DNA of 64,000 nt from Limnohabitans planktonicus II-D5 (lineage in GTDB: Bacteria > Pseudomonadota > Gammaproteobacteria > Burkholderiales > Burkholderiaceae_C): assembly GCF_001270065.2 (NCBI RefSeq), contig NZ_LFYT02000020.1:18595-82594 (forward strand). Direction: 5' to 3'. Numbering within the stretch: position 1 is the stretch's first letter; each line of letters begins with the position of its first letter. A model generated the notes under the pieces. The model did not search any database. It had not been told where the DNA came from and saw nothing but the letters and a program-made list of their open reading frames with translations. Below, one piece after another: positions 43,166-53,258 of this stretch. The position numbers and the translations under genes are program-made.

Positions 43166-44011
43166 TTAGTTCTTGGCTGAGGTGGAAGCCACAAGCACGG
43201 CATTCAAGTCATGGCCGAAGCTGCGCACGTCATCCATGACATCTTTGTTGCGATTGACCAGCCAGTTGTAGCCCAACACGGCGGGGACGGCAACGGCCAA
43301 GCCGATGGCGGTCATGATCAAGGCCTCACCCACGGGGCCAGCCACCTTATCGATGGAGGCCTGGCCAGAAATACCAATGGCCGACAGCGCGTGGTAGATG
43401 CCCCACACAGTACCAAACAGACCGACGAAGGGAGAAACCGAACCGACGGTGGCCAAAAAGGACAGGCCACTTTGCATTTCGCGGTTCACCCGGTCAACGG
43501 CGCGCTGCATGCTCATGCTGATCCAGTCCGCCATGGGAATGGGGCTCATGAGTCCACCGTGTTTTTTGCTGGCTTCCAGACCAGAAGCAGCAATGAACTG
43601 ATAAGGACTGTCCTGGGTCAAAGCAGAGGCTCCCTGCGCGAGGGAGCTGGCACTCCAGAATTTTTCGACTGCTTCACGACCCAAACGAGCCACCTTGCGC
43701 TGCTCAAGAACCTTGACAGCCAAAATGTACCAACTGCCCATGCTCATGATGACCAGGATCAACAGCACGCCTTTTGCAACAGAGTCCGAAGTTGTCCAGA
43801 CAGCAGCCATGCCATAGGGGTTGTCGGCGGCTGCCGGGGTTTCAGCCTTTTGTGGTGTCACTTGCGCCGTCTGGGACACTGCAGTCGCAGGCCCAGCTGC
43901 TGGTGCAGCGGATTGGGCTAACGCATTGGTTGAAATGCCGACCATTGAAGCAAATACCAATCCGAGTGCCAAGGCCCAGGTGCGTATCCACACGTTAATT
44001 TTTGTCTCCAT
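43166..44011 (-). CDS. exbB: ExbB proton-channel protein
   Basis: MotA/TolQ/ExbB-family proton-channel protein, 281 residues, that builds the pentameric motor around ExbD. A signal-like N-terminal segment with an alanine/proline-rich stretch (AAPAAGPATAVSQTAQV) precedes three membrane segments; WGIYHALSAIGISGQASIDKVAGPVGEALIMTAIGLAVAVPAVLGYN is the conserved block, at about residues 205-250. The ATG at 44011 is preceded by AAAGGAGA, a strong ribosome site. It is the first gene of exbB-exbD-exbD-tonB. No obvious Fur box was found upstream, so iron control is not shown. Confidence 0.92.
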   Translation of the reverse strand: METKINVWIRTWALALGLVFASMVGISTNALAQSAAPAAGPATAVSQTAQVTPQKAETPAAADNPYGMAAVWTTSDSVAKGVLLILVIMSMGSWYILAVKVLEQRKVARLGREAVEKFWSASSLAQGASALTQDSPYQFIAASGLEASKKHGGLMSPIPMADWISMSMQRAVDRVNREMQSGLSFLATVGSVSPFVGLFGTVWGIYHALSAIGISGQASIDKVAGPVGEALIMTAIGLAVAVPAVLGYNWLVNRNKDVMDDVRSFGHDLNAVLVASTSAKN

Positions 44012-44102
44012 GACGATCTCCTTTATAAAATGAAATTCAAACTTCTTTTGCACTCGGATGGGTCGCCCAAAATGCGACTTTTTGTGGTGAATCCAAACAG
44101 AT

Positions 44103-44279
44103 TCAATCTCTTCTTTCACTCGACACGCTCAATATTTTCCCGGGGTTCAGTATTCCTGTCGGATCGAAGGAGTGTTTCACCTGACTCATCAAACTGCCCG
44201 TGCATTCGCGCGGTCTGTCTAATGCTGGCCTGAAGTCCCACCCAAGCTGTATCTCGGTGGAGGTGGATTGAGTGCCCAT
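44103..44279 (-). pseudogene. C-terminal remnant of an FAD-linked oxidase (GlcD/VAO type)
   Basis: A 58-codon frame whose product reads STSTEIQLGW, then SLMSQVKHSFDPTGILNPGK and IL. This is the C-terminal cap of FAD-linked oxidases such as glycolate oxidase GlcD (S-x-S-x-E-H-G-I-G ... IK-x-x-x-DP-x-GILNPGK-x-L). The FAD-binding and most of the cap domain, some 400 residues, are missing upstream, where the DUF3445 gene ends seven bases away. The EHGIG motif is degraded to EIQLG. It looks like the tail of a gene removed when the neighbouring block was inserted or rearranged. Confidence 0.7.
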
Positions 44280-44285
44280 GCGCGA

Positions 44286-45419
44286 CTAAGCGTTGCCGTC
44301 AGCCGACATACCCAGCAAGGCCATCAGGACTTCGTGGCGCCCCCTCATGTACTCGCGGGTCTCGGGCCACGTGCGCTGCGCGGCAACTTCAAGGGCGCTG
44401 CGGACCTGCGGATCCGCCAACATGTCCCGCACGGGCCAGAGATAGTTCTTCAGTCCGAACGCGATCGCAGCACTGCGCGGCAGTTTCACCAGCGTCTGGT
44501 GCTCGGAACGGATGAATCCTTGCTCCAGCAGTCGTTCAGGTGTCATCGGTGGGACCAGGTCCAGCGCATCGGCATGTCGAAACAGCCTAGGCGACAGGTG
44601 GGGACCCCAGTTTCGCCTCCAGACCACCCGTTCAGGTCGCATGGCATGAAACGCACGGTCTACCGATGTTGCGAGGTGGGCCTCGTATTGCGGCACGCTG
44701 CCCTGGTGAATCTCCCGTGTCGTCCGACCCAGCTTCGCCCGTTCGTGGCTCAAGTTGCGGTCCTCTTCCCACTGCGCGCGCTGTTGCTCGTGCTCTGGAC
44801 CTGGGTCAGGCCGATCGAAGTAACTGCGCAACGACCAGCCGTTTGGAAACAGCAGTGCGCCGCTCATCAGACGGTAGGTGACCTGGCCCTGCGCATCCGT
44901 TTCTGAGGGCAGCATGAGCAGGAAATCCTCGGTGGTCAGTGCCGCCACGGCAACCATCGGCTGCGCGCCCTGCGGACCGACATCGACGACCACACCAGTC
45001 AGATGGCAAGTGACGTGATCGCCTTGCCGGCTGAACGCGAGCGGATGCTGCGTTGTGAGCCACTGCACGACGCGATCACGCAACTCGGTCTCGGCCAGCA
45101 AGACCGTCTGCGAGTCCAGCCGGTCGACCACCCAGGTGCGCCGTGTTGCCAGCAGCGCCAAGCGCTGCCTCATCTGCTCGGGGTAGGTCGAGTCAATCTG
45201 CAGCCAGCTCGGGTCGCCCGCCGGATAGGCATTCATCAACACCGTCTGCGGAGGGGGCAGCAGGCGCTGCATGTGATCGCCCGGCAGGGCGCGCACCTGT
45301 TCCGCATCCACTGGCACCGCATCCAGCTGGAGGCCATGCGGTACATCGCGAGTGGGTGATGCGGACTCGACGAACTCGAGTCCCATCAGCCCCCTCGGTT
45401 TGTCAAACGGTTCGGTCAT
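44286..45419 (-). CDS. DUF3445 protein (heme-dependent oxidative N-demethylase-like)
   Basis: Protein of the DUF3445 family, 377 residues from the ATG at 45419. The alpha subunit of heme-dependent oxidative N-demethylase (HODM, dimethylamine-type substrates) belongs here, with a PAS-like heme pocket. Family blocks seen are ALLFPNGWSLRSYFDRPDP, RRNWGPHLSPRLFRH and QTLVKLPRSAAIAFGLKNYL near the C-terminus. The partner reductase subunits of HODM are not adjacent. It follows the TonB receptor gene by 37 bp in the same direction. Oxidative removal of N-methyl groups from the compound taken up is a reasonable guess, not shown. Confidence 0.75.
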   Translation of the reverse strand: MTEPFDKPRGLMGLEFVESASPTRDVPHGLQLDAVPVDAEQVRALPGDHMQRLLPPPQTVLMNAYPAGDPSWLQIDSTYPEQMRQRLALLATRRTWVVDRLDSQTVLLAETELRDRVVQWLTTQHPLAFSRQGDHVTCHLTGVVVDVGPQGAQPMVAVAALTTEDFLLMLPSETDAQGQVTYRLMSGALLFPNGWSLRSYFDRPDPGPEHEQQRAQWEEDRNLSHERAKLGRTTREIHQGSVPQYEAHLATSVDRAFHAMRPERVVWRRNWGPHLSPRLFRHADALDLVPPMTPERLLEQGFIRSEHQTLVKLPRSAAIAFGLKNYLWPVRDMLADPQVRSALEVAAQRTWPETREYMRGRHEVLMALLGMSADGNA

Positions 45420-45456
45420 GCTCTTGCCTGGTCGTGACAGGGTTCGTTGAGGGCCA

Positions 45457-47658
45457 TCAGTACTTGAAGCCGAGCCGGAACTCAACGGTGCGCGGCGCAC
45501 CGAAGCTCTCTACAACGCCGCCAAAAGTGTAGTCGGCGCGCATCGTGCGGTAGAGCTTGTCGGTGGCGTTCCGCACGCCGGCCTGCATGTACCACGCGTC
45601 CCTCGGGGCCGTCCAGCGCAGCGATGCGTTGACCAGTCCATAGGCCTCACCCTTGTTGTTCGCCTGGTCCAGCGTCAACGGGAAGACCACGCTGCTGCGG
45701 TAGTTGTACTCGAGGTGGCTGCGCAGTTGCCCTCCGGACATCGCGACTTTGTGGTCCAGCCAGACCGAGCCGCTGCTCTTGGGTGTCAGCGGCAAGGGCA
45801 TACCGCTGAGCTCGCGTTTCGTCGATGGGGACACGTAGCTCAGCAGTTCACTGTCGATGTAGGCGGCCGACAGGCCGCCACCGAAGCCCGCGCCCAGCGC
45901 CAGATCGGCGCTCAGCTCAAGGCCCTGAACTTTGGCTTTGGAGGCGTTGGTGACCCTGACAATGGGTTTCGGCCCTGACAGCACAGCCGTTCTCAACTGC
46001 AGGTCCGTGTAGTCGTAATTGAAGGCAGAGGCGTTCAGCGACAGGGCCCCGCCCATCAAGGTGCTGCGCACGCCGACCTCGGTTGCCACAATGCTTTCGG
46101 GCTCAAACTTCTCAATCCCGGCGGAACCAAAGTTGAAGCCGCCACTCTTGAAGCCCTTGGACACGCCGGCATATGCCATCAGCCCCTTCGCTGGCGTCCA
46201 TTGCAGTTGCGCCTTGGGTGTGAACGAAGAGAAGCTGACGTCGCCAATGAAGTTCGCCCCGGAACTGCGGTTGGTTGCATCGCCATCCTTGCTGTCGCGG
46301 CTGTAGCGTGCGCCCAGCAAGCCAGACCACTCGCGCGTGAAGCGATAGGTCATCTGGCCAAAGACGGCTTCTGAACGACCGCTGCTCTTGACCGTCTGGC
46401 GTGCGAAGGTGCAACTGCCCGGCACGCCGCAGTTGATGGGTCCATAACCCAGCCAGTCCAGCGTCTCGGTGCCCTTGTCGCGGTAGAGGAAGACGCCTGC
46501 TGTCCACTCCAGGGGCCCATCCCCTTGGCTGTAGAGCTGGAATTCCTGCGAAGTGGACTTGACGTCGGTGGTGGTGTCCTGCGTTTCCAGCTTGGCGCCG
46601 GTCCAGTCGACGTCATTGCGGTCACCGCTGGTGAAACTCGTGAATCCGGTGATGGACTTGAACCCGACTGGGCCGAGGTCCCAGTTCACGGTGGCCGCCA
46701 TGACGCTGGTCTTGCGCGAGCTGGTGACGGGGGAGTCCAGACGGATGTTGCGGGCATTTGTGCGGTGGTCCGCCCCAGTCAGTCGGTAGTCGGGATCACC
46801 CAGCGAGTACGGGTACAACGGCCCGGTGATCGCGGTGTCGGTGGACACGCCGTAGCCGATCGTGCCCTTGTCTTCGGACGCTTGGGCCATCAGAGTGAGA
46901 TCAGACTTCCCGCCCAGCGCCACACGCAACTTGCCGCGGAAAGCCTTGAAGTTGTTGTCGTCCAGGCCCGTGCCCGTGCTCAGGTTGCGCGTGTAACCGT
47001 CGTCTTTTGTGTAGGCCACTGCGAGGCGACCGGACACATCGTCCGTGCCGCCGCCCACCGCCACCTGCGTGCGACGCAGGCCCAGTGAGCCGGAACCAAT
47101 GAAACCTTCCGCACTGGGCTTGGCAGTGGGTGCACGCGTCACCACGTTGATGGCGCCACCCGTCGCATTGCGGCCATACAAGGTGCCCTCCGGGCCTTTC
47201 AGCACCTCGACACGCTGCAGATCGAACAGTTCGGTCAACGCCATGCTGGATCGCGGCAGATAGACGCCGTCCAGGTGCACGGCATTGGACGGATCGGCGC
47301 CGATGCTGCGCACATTGTTGGACACGCCGCGGATGGCCAGGTTCGTCTCGCGACCACCGGAGGACAGGCTCAGGCCAGGCACCTTCTGCTGAAGATCGGC
47401 TGAGTTCACGAGACCGGAGCGGGCCAGATCGTCGGCCGTCAGTGCAGTGACGGATGCGGGCACATCTTGCAGGCTTTGGCGAGTTTTCAACGCCGTAACT
47501 TCAACCCTCTCTAAGCTGGTGGTGGCCGATGCCGCTTGCCCACTGCCTGACCCGGTTTGCGCCGGATCACCTTGTTGGGCATGCGCCGACCAGGGGGCCA
47601 GCATGGCGATGGCGAGCGCCACTGGCGAGAGACGAAGAAGGGGAGCAAAGTGGGTCAT
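45457..47658 (-). CDS. TonB-dependent outer-membrane receptor
   Basis: Outer-membrane receptor, 733 residues. Signal peptide (PVALAIAMLAPWSAHAQQ), a TonB box-like ERVEVTALK, a plug domain (DVPASVTALTADDLARSGLV and GVYLPRSSMALTELFDLQRVEVLKGPEG, with LYGRNATGGAINVVTRAP) and a 22-strand barrel ending in FRLGFKY with the terminal aromatic residue. The layout, without an N-terminal signalling extension, resembles the large family of receptors for siderophores, sugars and peptides; the ligand is unknown. The start at 47658 lies eight bases behind AAAGGA; an ATG at 47667 overlaps that site and is unlikely. Divergent from the aminotransferase gene. Confidence 0.9.
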   Translation of the reverse strand: MTHFAPLLRLSPVALAIAMLAPWSAHAQQGDPAQTGSGSGQAASATTSLERVEVTALKTRQSLQDVPASVTALTADDLARSGLVNSADLQQKVPGLSLSSGGRETNLAIRGVSNNVRSIGADPSNAVHLDGVYLPRSSMALTELFDLQRVEVLKGPEGTLYGRNATGGAINVVTRAPTAKPSAEGFIGSGSLGLRRTQVAVGGGTDDVSGRLAVAYTKDDGYTRNLSTGTGLDDNNFKAFRGKLRVALGGKSDLTLMAQASEDKGTIGYGVSTDTAITGPLYPYSLGDPDYRLTGADHRTNARNIRLDSPVTSSRKTSVMAATVNWDLGPVGFKSITGFTSFTSGDRNDVDWTGAKLETQDTTTDVKSTSQEFQLYSQGDGPLEWTAGVFLYRDKGTETLDWLGYGPINCGVPGSCTFARQTVKSSGRSEAVFGQMTYRFTREWSGLLGARYSRDSKDGDATNRSSGANFIGDVSFSSFTPKAQLQWTPAKGLMAYAGVSKGFKSGGFNFGSAGIEKFEPESIVATEVGVRSTLMGGALSLNASAFNYDYTDLQLRTAVLSGPKPIVRVTNASKAKVQGLELSADLALGAGFGGGLSAAYIDSELLSYVSPSTKRELSGMPLPLTPKSSGSVWLDHKVAMSGGQLRSHLEYNYRSSVVFPLTLDQANNKGEAYGLVNASLRWTAPRDAWYMQAGVRNATDKLYRTMRADYTFGGVVESFGAPRTVEFRLGFKY

Positions 47659-47824
47659 GGGTTCCATCCTTTCAAAGAAAGCTCATTGTTGACGAATATT
47701 TTCCAAGATGTCAATACTTTATCTATTATGGAAAACTCTGACACAATCGGCTGCTGGAAAGGCCACTTCTGAGCAAAAGCGCGGGCGCAGCCAGCGTAGA
47801 CAAGCGATATTGTCTGACGTTATA

Positions 47825-47843
47825 TTTCCAAAACAGAAACTAT
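47825..47843 (+). promoter_or_regulatory. Shared motif before the aminotransferase (candidate operator)
   Basis: TTTCCAAAACAGAAACTAT. The motif TTTCCAATTCAGAAACAAT at 56375-56393 matches it at 16 of 19 bases. Both sit in divergent promoter regions of the same block. A shorter GTCAGAAACCAAC lies just before the XRE-cupin regulator gene (about 50958-50970). Confidence 0.5.
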
Positions 47844-47863
47844 TTTTCCCCAGGAGCCCCCAC

Positions 47864-49279
47864 ATGGTCAATGACAGCCACCCGGTCACCCCTTCGCTGG
47901 AGCAGCGCGATCGCGACTCCTTGCTGCACCCCTTCACCCGCGCCGACGACTTTGCCGCCGGCCGGGTTCCGGGGCAGCGCATCGTGCAAAGTGCATCGGG
48001 CATTCGCGTCACCGACGCCCATGGACGCTCAGTCATCGACGGCATGTCTGGCATGTACTGCGTGAATGTGGGCTATGGCCGACAAGCCATCGTCGACGCC
48101 ATAGCTGAGCAGGCAAGCGAGTTGCCCTATTACCACATCTTCGCGGGTGCCTCGCACCCGAAGGCCATCCTGCTGGCCGAGAAGCTGATCGCGCTCACAG
48201 GCGGACGCATGAAGCGCGTCTTTTTTGGCCTCTCGGGTTCGGACGCCAACGAGACCCAGATCAAGCTGGTTTGGTACTACCACAACGTCATCGGCAAGCC
48301 CCAAAAGAAGAAGATCATTGCGCGCCAGCGCGGGTACCACGGTGCCACCACGATGACGGCAAGCCTGACCGGGCTGCCGAATTACCACAGCGGCTTCGAC
48401 CTGCCCTTCGCATTGGTGAAGCACACGATCGCCCCGGATGCCTTCTGGGCTCCGGAGGTCGACCCGCGCGCCTTCTCTCAACGCTGCGCCGACGAACTGG
48501 AGCGGCTCATCTTGGAGGAAGGCCCCGACACCGTTGGCGCTTTCATTGCTGAGCCAGTCGTCGGCTCTGGCGGCATCCTGCCGCCACCGCCTGGCTACTG
48601 GGAAGCCATCCAGGGCGTGCTTCGCAAGTACGACGTGTTGCTGATCGCCGACGAGGTGATCACCGCCTTCGGACGCGTGGGTCATCTGTTGGCCGTCGAC
48701 GGCTATGGCATCGAGGCCGACCTCATCACGCTGGCCAAGGGATTGAGCAGCGGTTATGCCCCGCTGTCGGCCGCGCTGGTCGGCCCCAAGGTCTGGCAAG
48801 CGCTGCAGGATGGCGCGCGAACGCACGGCTTCTTTGCGCACGGCTACACCTACTCGGCACACCCACTGGGCGCAGCCGCAGCCTTGGCGAACATCCAAAT
48901 CATCGAGGAAGAAGGGCTTTGCGCGAACGCCGCCGAGGTGGGTGCCTACCTGCTTCAGCAATTGCGCGAGCGCCTGGCTGCCAACCCGCTGGTGGGTGAC
49001 GTGCGCGGCGCTGGCTTGCTCCAAGCCGTGGAGTTTGTGGCCGAGGGCCCGCCCCGGCGGCGGCTTGACGCTTCACTGAAGTTCTCGGCCCAGGTGGCCG
49101 CCTTTGCCATGGAAGAAGGCCTGCTCGCCCGGCCCCTGCCCGTGAACGACATCGTGGGCATTTCACCGCCGCTCATGCTGACGCGCAGCGATGCCGACCA
49201 GGTTGCCGAGATGCTGCAGCGGGCGATTGCACGTGCATCTGCGATGTTGAGCGCGGACCAGCGCCGGGGAGCCGTGTGA
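47864..49279 (+). CDS. Class III aminotransferase (omega-aminotransferase)
   Basis: PLP-dependent aminotransferase of class III, 471 residues. The PLP lysine is Lys292 in LAKGLSSGYAPLSAALVG. LLIADEVITAFGRVGHL is the conserved Asp-containing strand, and RGYHGATTMTASLTGLPNYH and GFFAHGYTYSAHPLGAAAAL are typical of omega-amino-acid:pyruvate or putrescine/beta-alanine enzymes. The amine substrate is not known. The ATG at 47864 has CAGGAG upstream; a longer frame has no ribosome site. The stop overlaps the start of the PhzF gene (TGATG). Confidence 0.92.
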   Translation: MVNDSHPVTPSLEQRDRDSLLHPFTRADDFAAGRVPGQRIVQSASGIRVTDAHGRSVIDGMSGMYCVNVGYGRQAIVDAIAEQASELPYYHIFAGASHPKAILLAEKLIALTGGRMKRVFFGLSGSDANETQIKLVWYYHNVIGKPQKKKIIARQRGYHGATTMTASLTGLPNYHSGFDLPFALVKHTIAPDAFWAPEVDPRAFSQRCADELERLILEEGPDTVGAFIAEPVVGSGGILPPPPGYWEAIQGVLRKYDVLLIADEVITAFGRVGHLLAVDGYGIEADLITLAKGLSSGYAPLSAALVGPKVWQALQDGARTHGFFAHGYTYSAHPLGAAAALANIQIIEEEGLCANAAEVGAYLLQQLRERLAANPLVGDVRGAGLLQAVEFVAEGPPRRRLDASLKFSAQVAAFAMEEGLLARPLPVNDIVGISPPLMLTRSDADQVAEMLQRAIARASAMLSADQRRGAV

Positions 49280-50154
49280 TGTCCAAGACCTACGAGTTTG
49301 TCACCCTGGACGTGTTCACCGACCGCCGTTTTGGCGGCAACCCGCTAGCCGTCATTGCCGACGCCCGCGGCCTGGACACTGCGACGATGCAGGCCCTGGC
49401 CGGCGAGTTCAACCTCAGCGAGACGACCTTCGTGCTGCCGCCCGATGACCCTCGCCATACCGCCAAGGTCCGCATCTTCACGCCATCGGCAGAAATCGGC
49501 TTTGCCGGCCATCCCAACATCGGCACCGCCTGGATGCTGGCAGCGCAGGGGCGCGACACCCATGGTCGCCTGACCTTCGAGGGCGGCAGCGGACTGGTGG
49601 AAATCGACGTGGAGCGCGACCGCAGCGAACTGCGCATGTGCCGTCTGATGACCCCCAAGGCGCTGAGGCTGAGTGCCGCGCCTGACGCTGCCGACCTGGC
49701 ACCGTGCGCCGGACTGGACGCGGTTGATATCCGACAAACCGATGTGGCCTCGGTAGGTCTGGACTGTGTGTGCGCCGAGGTCGCCGTGGAGGTGCTGGCA
49801 CGCGCTGCGCCCGATGCCTCGGCATTCCGGGCGGTGGCAGACCGCTGGCTGGGGCCACAGGGCCGCTTCATGCTGTGTCTGTACGCCCGCGACGGCAACC
49901 AGCTGCGGTCGCGCGTCTTCGGCCCGCTGTATGGTGTGACCGAAGATCCCGCTTGTGGCAGCGCCACGGCCGCTCTAGCAGGTCTGCTTCTGGAGCGAGA
50001 CGGTGCGCCGAGCAACCGGCTCGTGATGCAGATGGGTGAGGAGATTGGCCGTCCGAGCGTGCTGTATGCCGGTGCCCAACGCGGCGGTGACGGCGTGCGT
50101 GTGTGGCTGGCTGGCCAGTGCGTGGAGATGACTCGCGGCACTGTCTGCCTGTAG
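49279..50154 (+). CDS. PhzF-family isomerase-like protein
   Basis: PhzF/DapF-fold protein, 291 residues. It begins with the FTDRRFGGNPLAVI block, carries a catalytic-type Glu in NLSETTFV (Glu48) and a glycine-rich FAGHPNIGTAW; the second domain has EDPACGSATAALAGLLL. Known members isomerise double bonds or epimerise (PhzF in phenazine synthesis), but most have unknown substrates. It is translationally coupled to the aminotransferase. A GTG one codon earlier is possible. Confidence 0.88.
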   Translation: MSKTYEFVTLDVFTDRRFGGNPLAVIADARGLDTATMQALAGEFNLSETTFVLPPDDPRHTAKVRIFTPSAEIGFAGHPNIGTAWMLAAQGRDTHGRLTFEGGSGLVEIDVERDRSELRMCRLMTPKALRLSAAPDAADLAPCAGLDAVDIRQTDVASVGLDCVCAEVAVEVLARAAPDASAFRAVADRWLGPQGRFMLCLYARDGNQLRSRVFGPLYGVTEDPACGSATAALAGLLLERDGAPSNRLVMQMGEEIGRPSVLYAGAQRGGDGVRVWLAGQCVEMTRGTVCL

Positions 50155-50187
50155 CAGTACCGCCAGCAGGCTTTGGCACCGTGAAAC

Positions 50188-50931
50188 TCAGCGCTTGCGG
50201 CTCTTGGTTTTTGGAAGCGGCTTGGCCGAGGCAGGGGCGGCCGAATCCTGAGAAGCAGGAGCCCGCACAAGCTGTGGCTCATCCATCGTTGGCGGATAAC
50301 CCGCTGCCGCCAACGATGGCCCGTCCGAGCAGACGGTCAGTACGCGGCAGGGGCCATCGCCGACACGCAGGTAGGCATGGCCCATGCTGCTATCGAAGTA
50401 CACCGAGTCGCCGGCCTGCAGCAGCACCGGGGCATAGAGCTCGGTGTGGAACATCACTGCACCTTCCAACACCACCGAGAACTCCTCGCCACTGTGGCGC
50501 AGGAGTTCACCGAACTCCGCCAGCGTGCGCGCCTTGGGTTGTCCGAAGATGGGCACCATCTGCTTGTTCAGCAGCTCGGTAGCCGGGTACACATGTCCGT
50601 AATTGGGCGTATCGATGACACTGCCCTCGCCGCTGCGGGACAAGCTGCGCCGCCCTGAAAAGGCGAGCGCCCGCGCAGGCGCTGCTTCGCTGGGTGCTGA
50701 GCCCGCAGCGAACAGCTGCCCGATGTCGATGGCCAGCCCTTTGCTGATGCGCGACAGCTTGTCATAGGTGAGCGACATCTTGTCGTTTTCCACCTTGGAG
50801 AGGGTGGAAACAGACAAGCCCGTACGCTCGCTCACTTCGGCCAGTGTCCAGCCGCGCTGCTCGCGCACGGCTCGCACCACCGCCCCGGGTCTGGCGGGCA
50901 GGTTAAGGTTTTCAAGCTCGGAGTCGCTCAT
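50188..50931 (-). CDS. XRE-family regulator with cupin domain
   Basis: Transcription regulator, 247 residues. An N-terminal helix-turn-helix of the XRE type (about residues 15-70, RGWTLAEVSERTGLSVSTLSK) is joined to a C-terminal cupin_2 ligand-binding barrel (about 125-215, HSGEEFSVVLEGAVMFHTEL and AGDSVYFDSSMGHAYL). This is the architecture of PuuR/SutR-type regulators of amine and amino-acid catabolism. A Lys/Arg-rich tail ends the protein. It lies convergent to the PhzF gene and in the middle of the block, so it probably controls it. A CAGAAAC-containing motif lies in its own promoter. Confidence 0.9.
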   Translation of the reverse strand: MSDSELENLNLPARPGAVVRAVREQRGWTLAEVSERTGLSVSTLSKVENDKMSLTYDKLSRISKGLAIDIGQLFAAGSAPSEAAPARALAFSGRRSLSRSGEGSVIDTPNYGHVYPATELLNKQMVPIFGQPKARTLAEFGELLRHSGEEFSVVLEGAVMFHTELYAPVLLQAGDSVYFDSSMGHAYLRVGDGPCRVLTVCSDGPSLAAAGYPPTMDEPQLVRAPASQDSAAPASAKPLPKTKSRKR

Positions 50932-51001
50932 GCATATTCTTGGGTCAGAGGGTCAGAAACCAACGGTTGGTGCGGCTGAATGTTAACCCGTTGCATCATA
51001 T

Positions 51002-52188
51002 TCACATTCTCTCCTGTGCGAGCCAGGCCTGGGCCAGCCCCACCCACGCCGATGCGCCGATCGGGATCAGGGCATCATTGAAGTCGAAACTCGGGTTGTG
51101 CAGCATGCAAGGCCCCAGGCCATGCCCTGCATGGCGGTGGTCGCCATCGCCGTTGCCGATCATGAAGTAACAACCGGCCTTGGCCTCCAGCATGAAGCTG
51201 AAGTCCTCTGCACTCATGGTCGGCTCGAACGTGTGAACGTTTGCCGGCCCAACGAGTTCACGCAGCACGCCCTGCAGGAAGGCAGTCTCCGCCGGATGGT
51301 TGGTGGTGGGTGGGCAGTTGCACTTGAATTCCATCTCGCAGCGCGCGCCGTGGGCGGCACCGATGTTTTGCACCAACTGTCGCATCCGAGCCTCGACGAA
51401 GTCGCGCGCCTGCACCGAGAAGCAGCGCACCGTCCCGCGCAACTGGCAGCTGTCGGGCAGCACGTTCAGCGCGTCTCCGGCATTTACCTGTGTGATCGAC
51501 AGCACCACCGACTCGGATGGTTTGACATTCCGCGACACGATGGTCTGCAGCGCCGTGCCGATCTGGAAAGCCACCTGGATGGCGTCGATGCTTTGATCCG
51601 GCATCGCTGCGTGCGCACCTTTGCCATGCACAACGATGGTGAACTCGTTGCATGACGCCATCATCGGCCCGGGGCTGACCGCGAAACTCCCCACAGGCAG
51701 GCCCGGCCAGTTGTGTGCAGCGAAGACGGCATCCACAGGAAAGCGCTCGAACAGGCCGTCGGCCATCATCGCCAGGGCGCCGGTGCCGCCCTCCTCGGCA
51801 GGCTGGAAGATCAGCACGATGGTGCCGTCGAACTCGGCATGCAAGGCCAGGTGCCGCGCCGCAGCCAGCAGCATCGCCGTGTGGCCGTCGTGGCCGCAGG
51901 CATGCATTCGGCCAGGGTGACGGCTGGCGTGGTCGAAGCGGTTGTGCTCTTCCACAGGCAGCGCATCCATGTCGGCGCGCAGGCCGATGGCGCGCTTGCC
52001 CTGGCCGCGCTGCAGAATGCCCACAACACCGGTGCGCCCGACGCCTCGCACCACCGGAATACCCCAGCCCTCTAGCAACTCGGCCACACGGGAGGCCGTG
52101 CGCTCTTCGGCAAAGCTCAGCTCAGGATGTGCGTGCAGGTCGCGGCGGATGGCCATGAACTCCGCCGCGCTGTCCTCGATGTCGCGAA

Positions 52189-52192
<4 letters not shown>
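51002..52192 (-). CDS. M20-family amidohydrolase (HipO/aminoacylase-like)
   Basis: M20D-type amidohydrolase, 396 residues, related to hippurate hydrolase, N-acyl-amino acid amidohydrolases and IAA-amino acid hydrolases. Metal-binding and catalytic blocks are ACGHDGHTAMLL (near residue 105), FQPAEEGGTGALAM (catalytic Glu), AAHNWPGLPVGSFAV and MSAEDFSFMLEAKAGCYFMIGN near the end. There is no signal peptide, so it should act in the cytoplasm on an N-acylated amino acid or small amide. The start overlaps the stop of the deacetylase-like gene by four bases. Confidence 0.92.
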
Positions 52193-53238
<1,046 letters not shown>

Positions 53239-53258
53239 GAGCGTGGTCTCCGAGGTGC

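Noticed and set aside
43998..44110. Fur box in front of exbB
   Set aside because: The AT-rich stretch has no recognisable GATAATGATAATCATTATC-like pattern.
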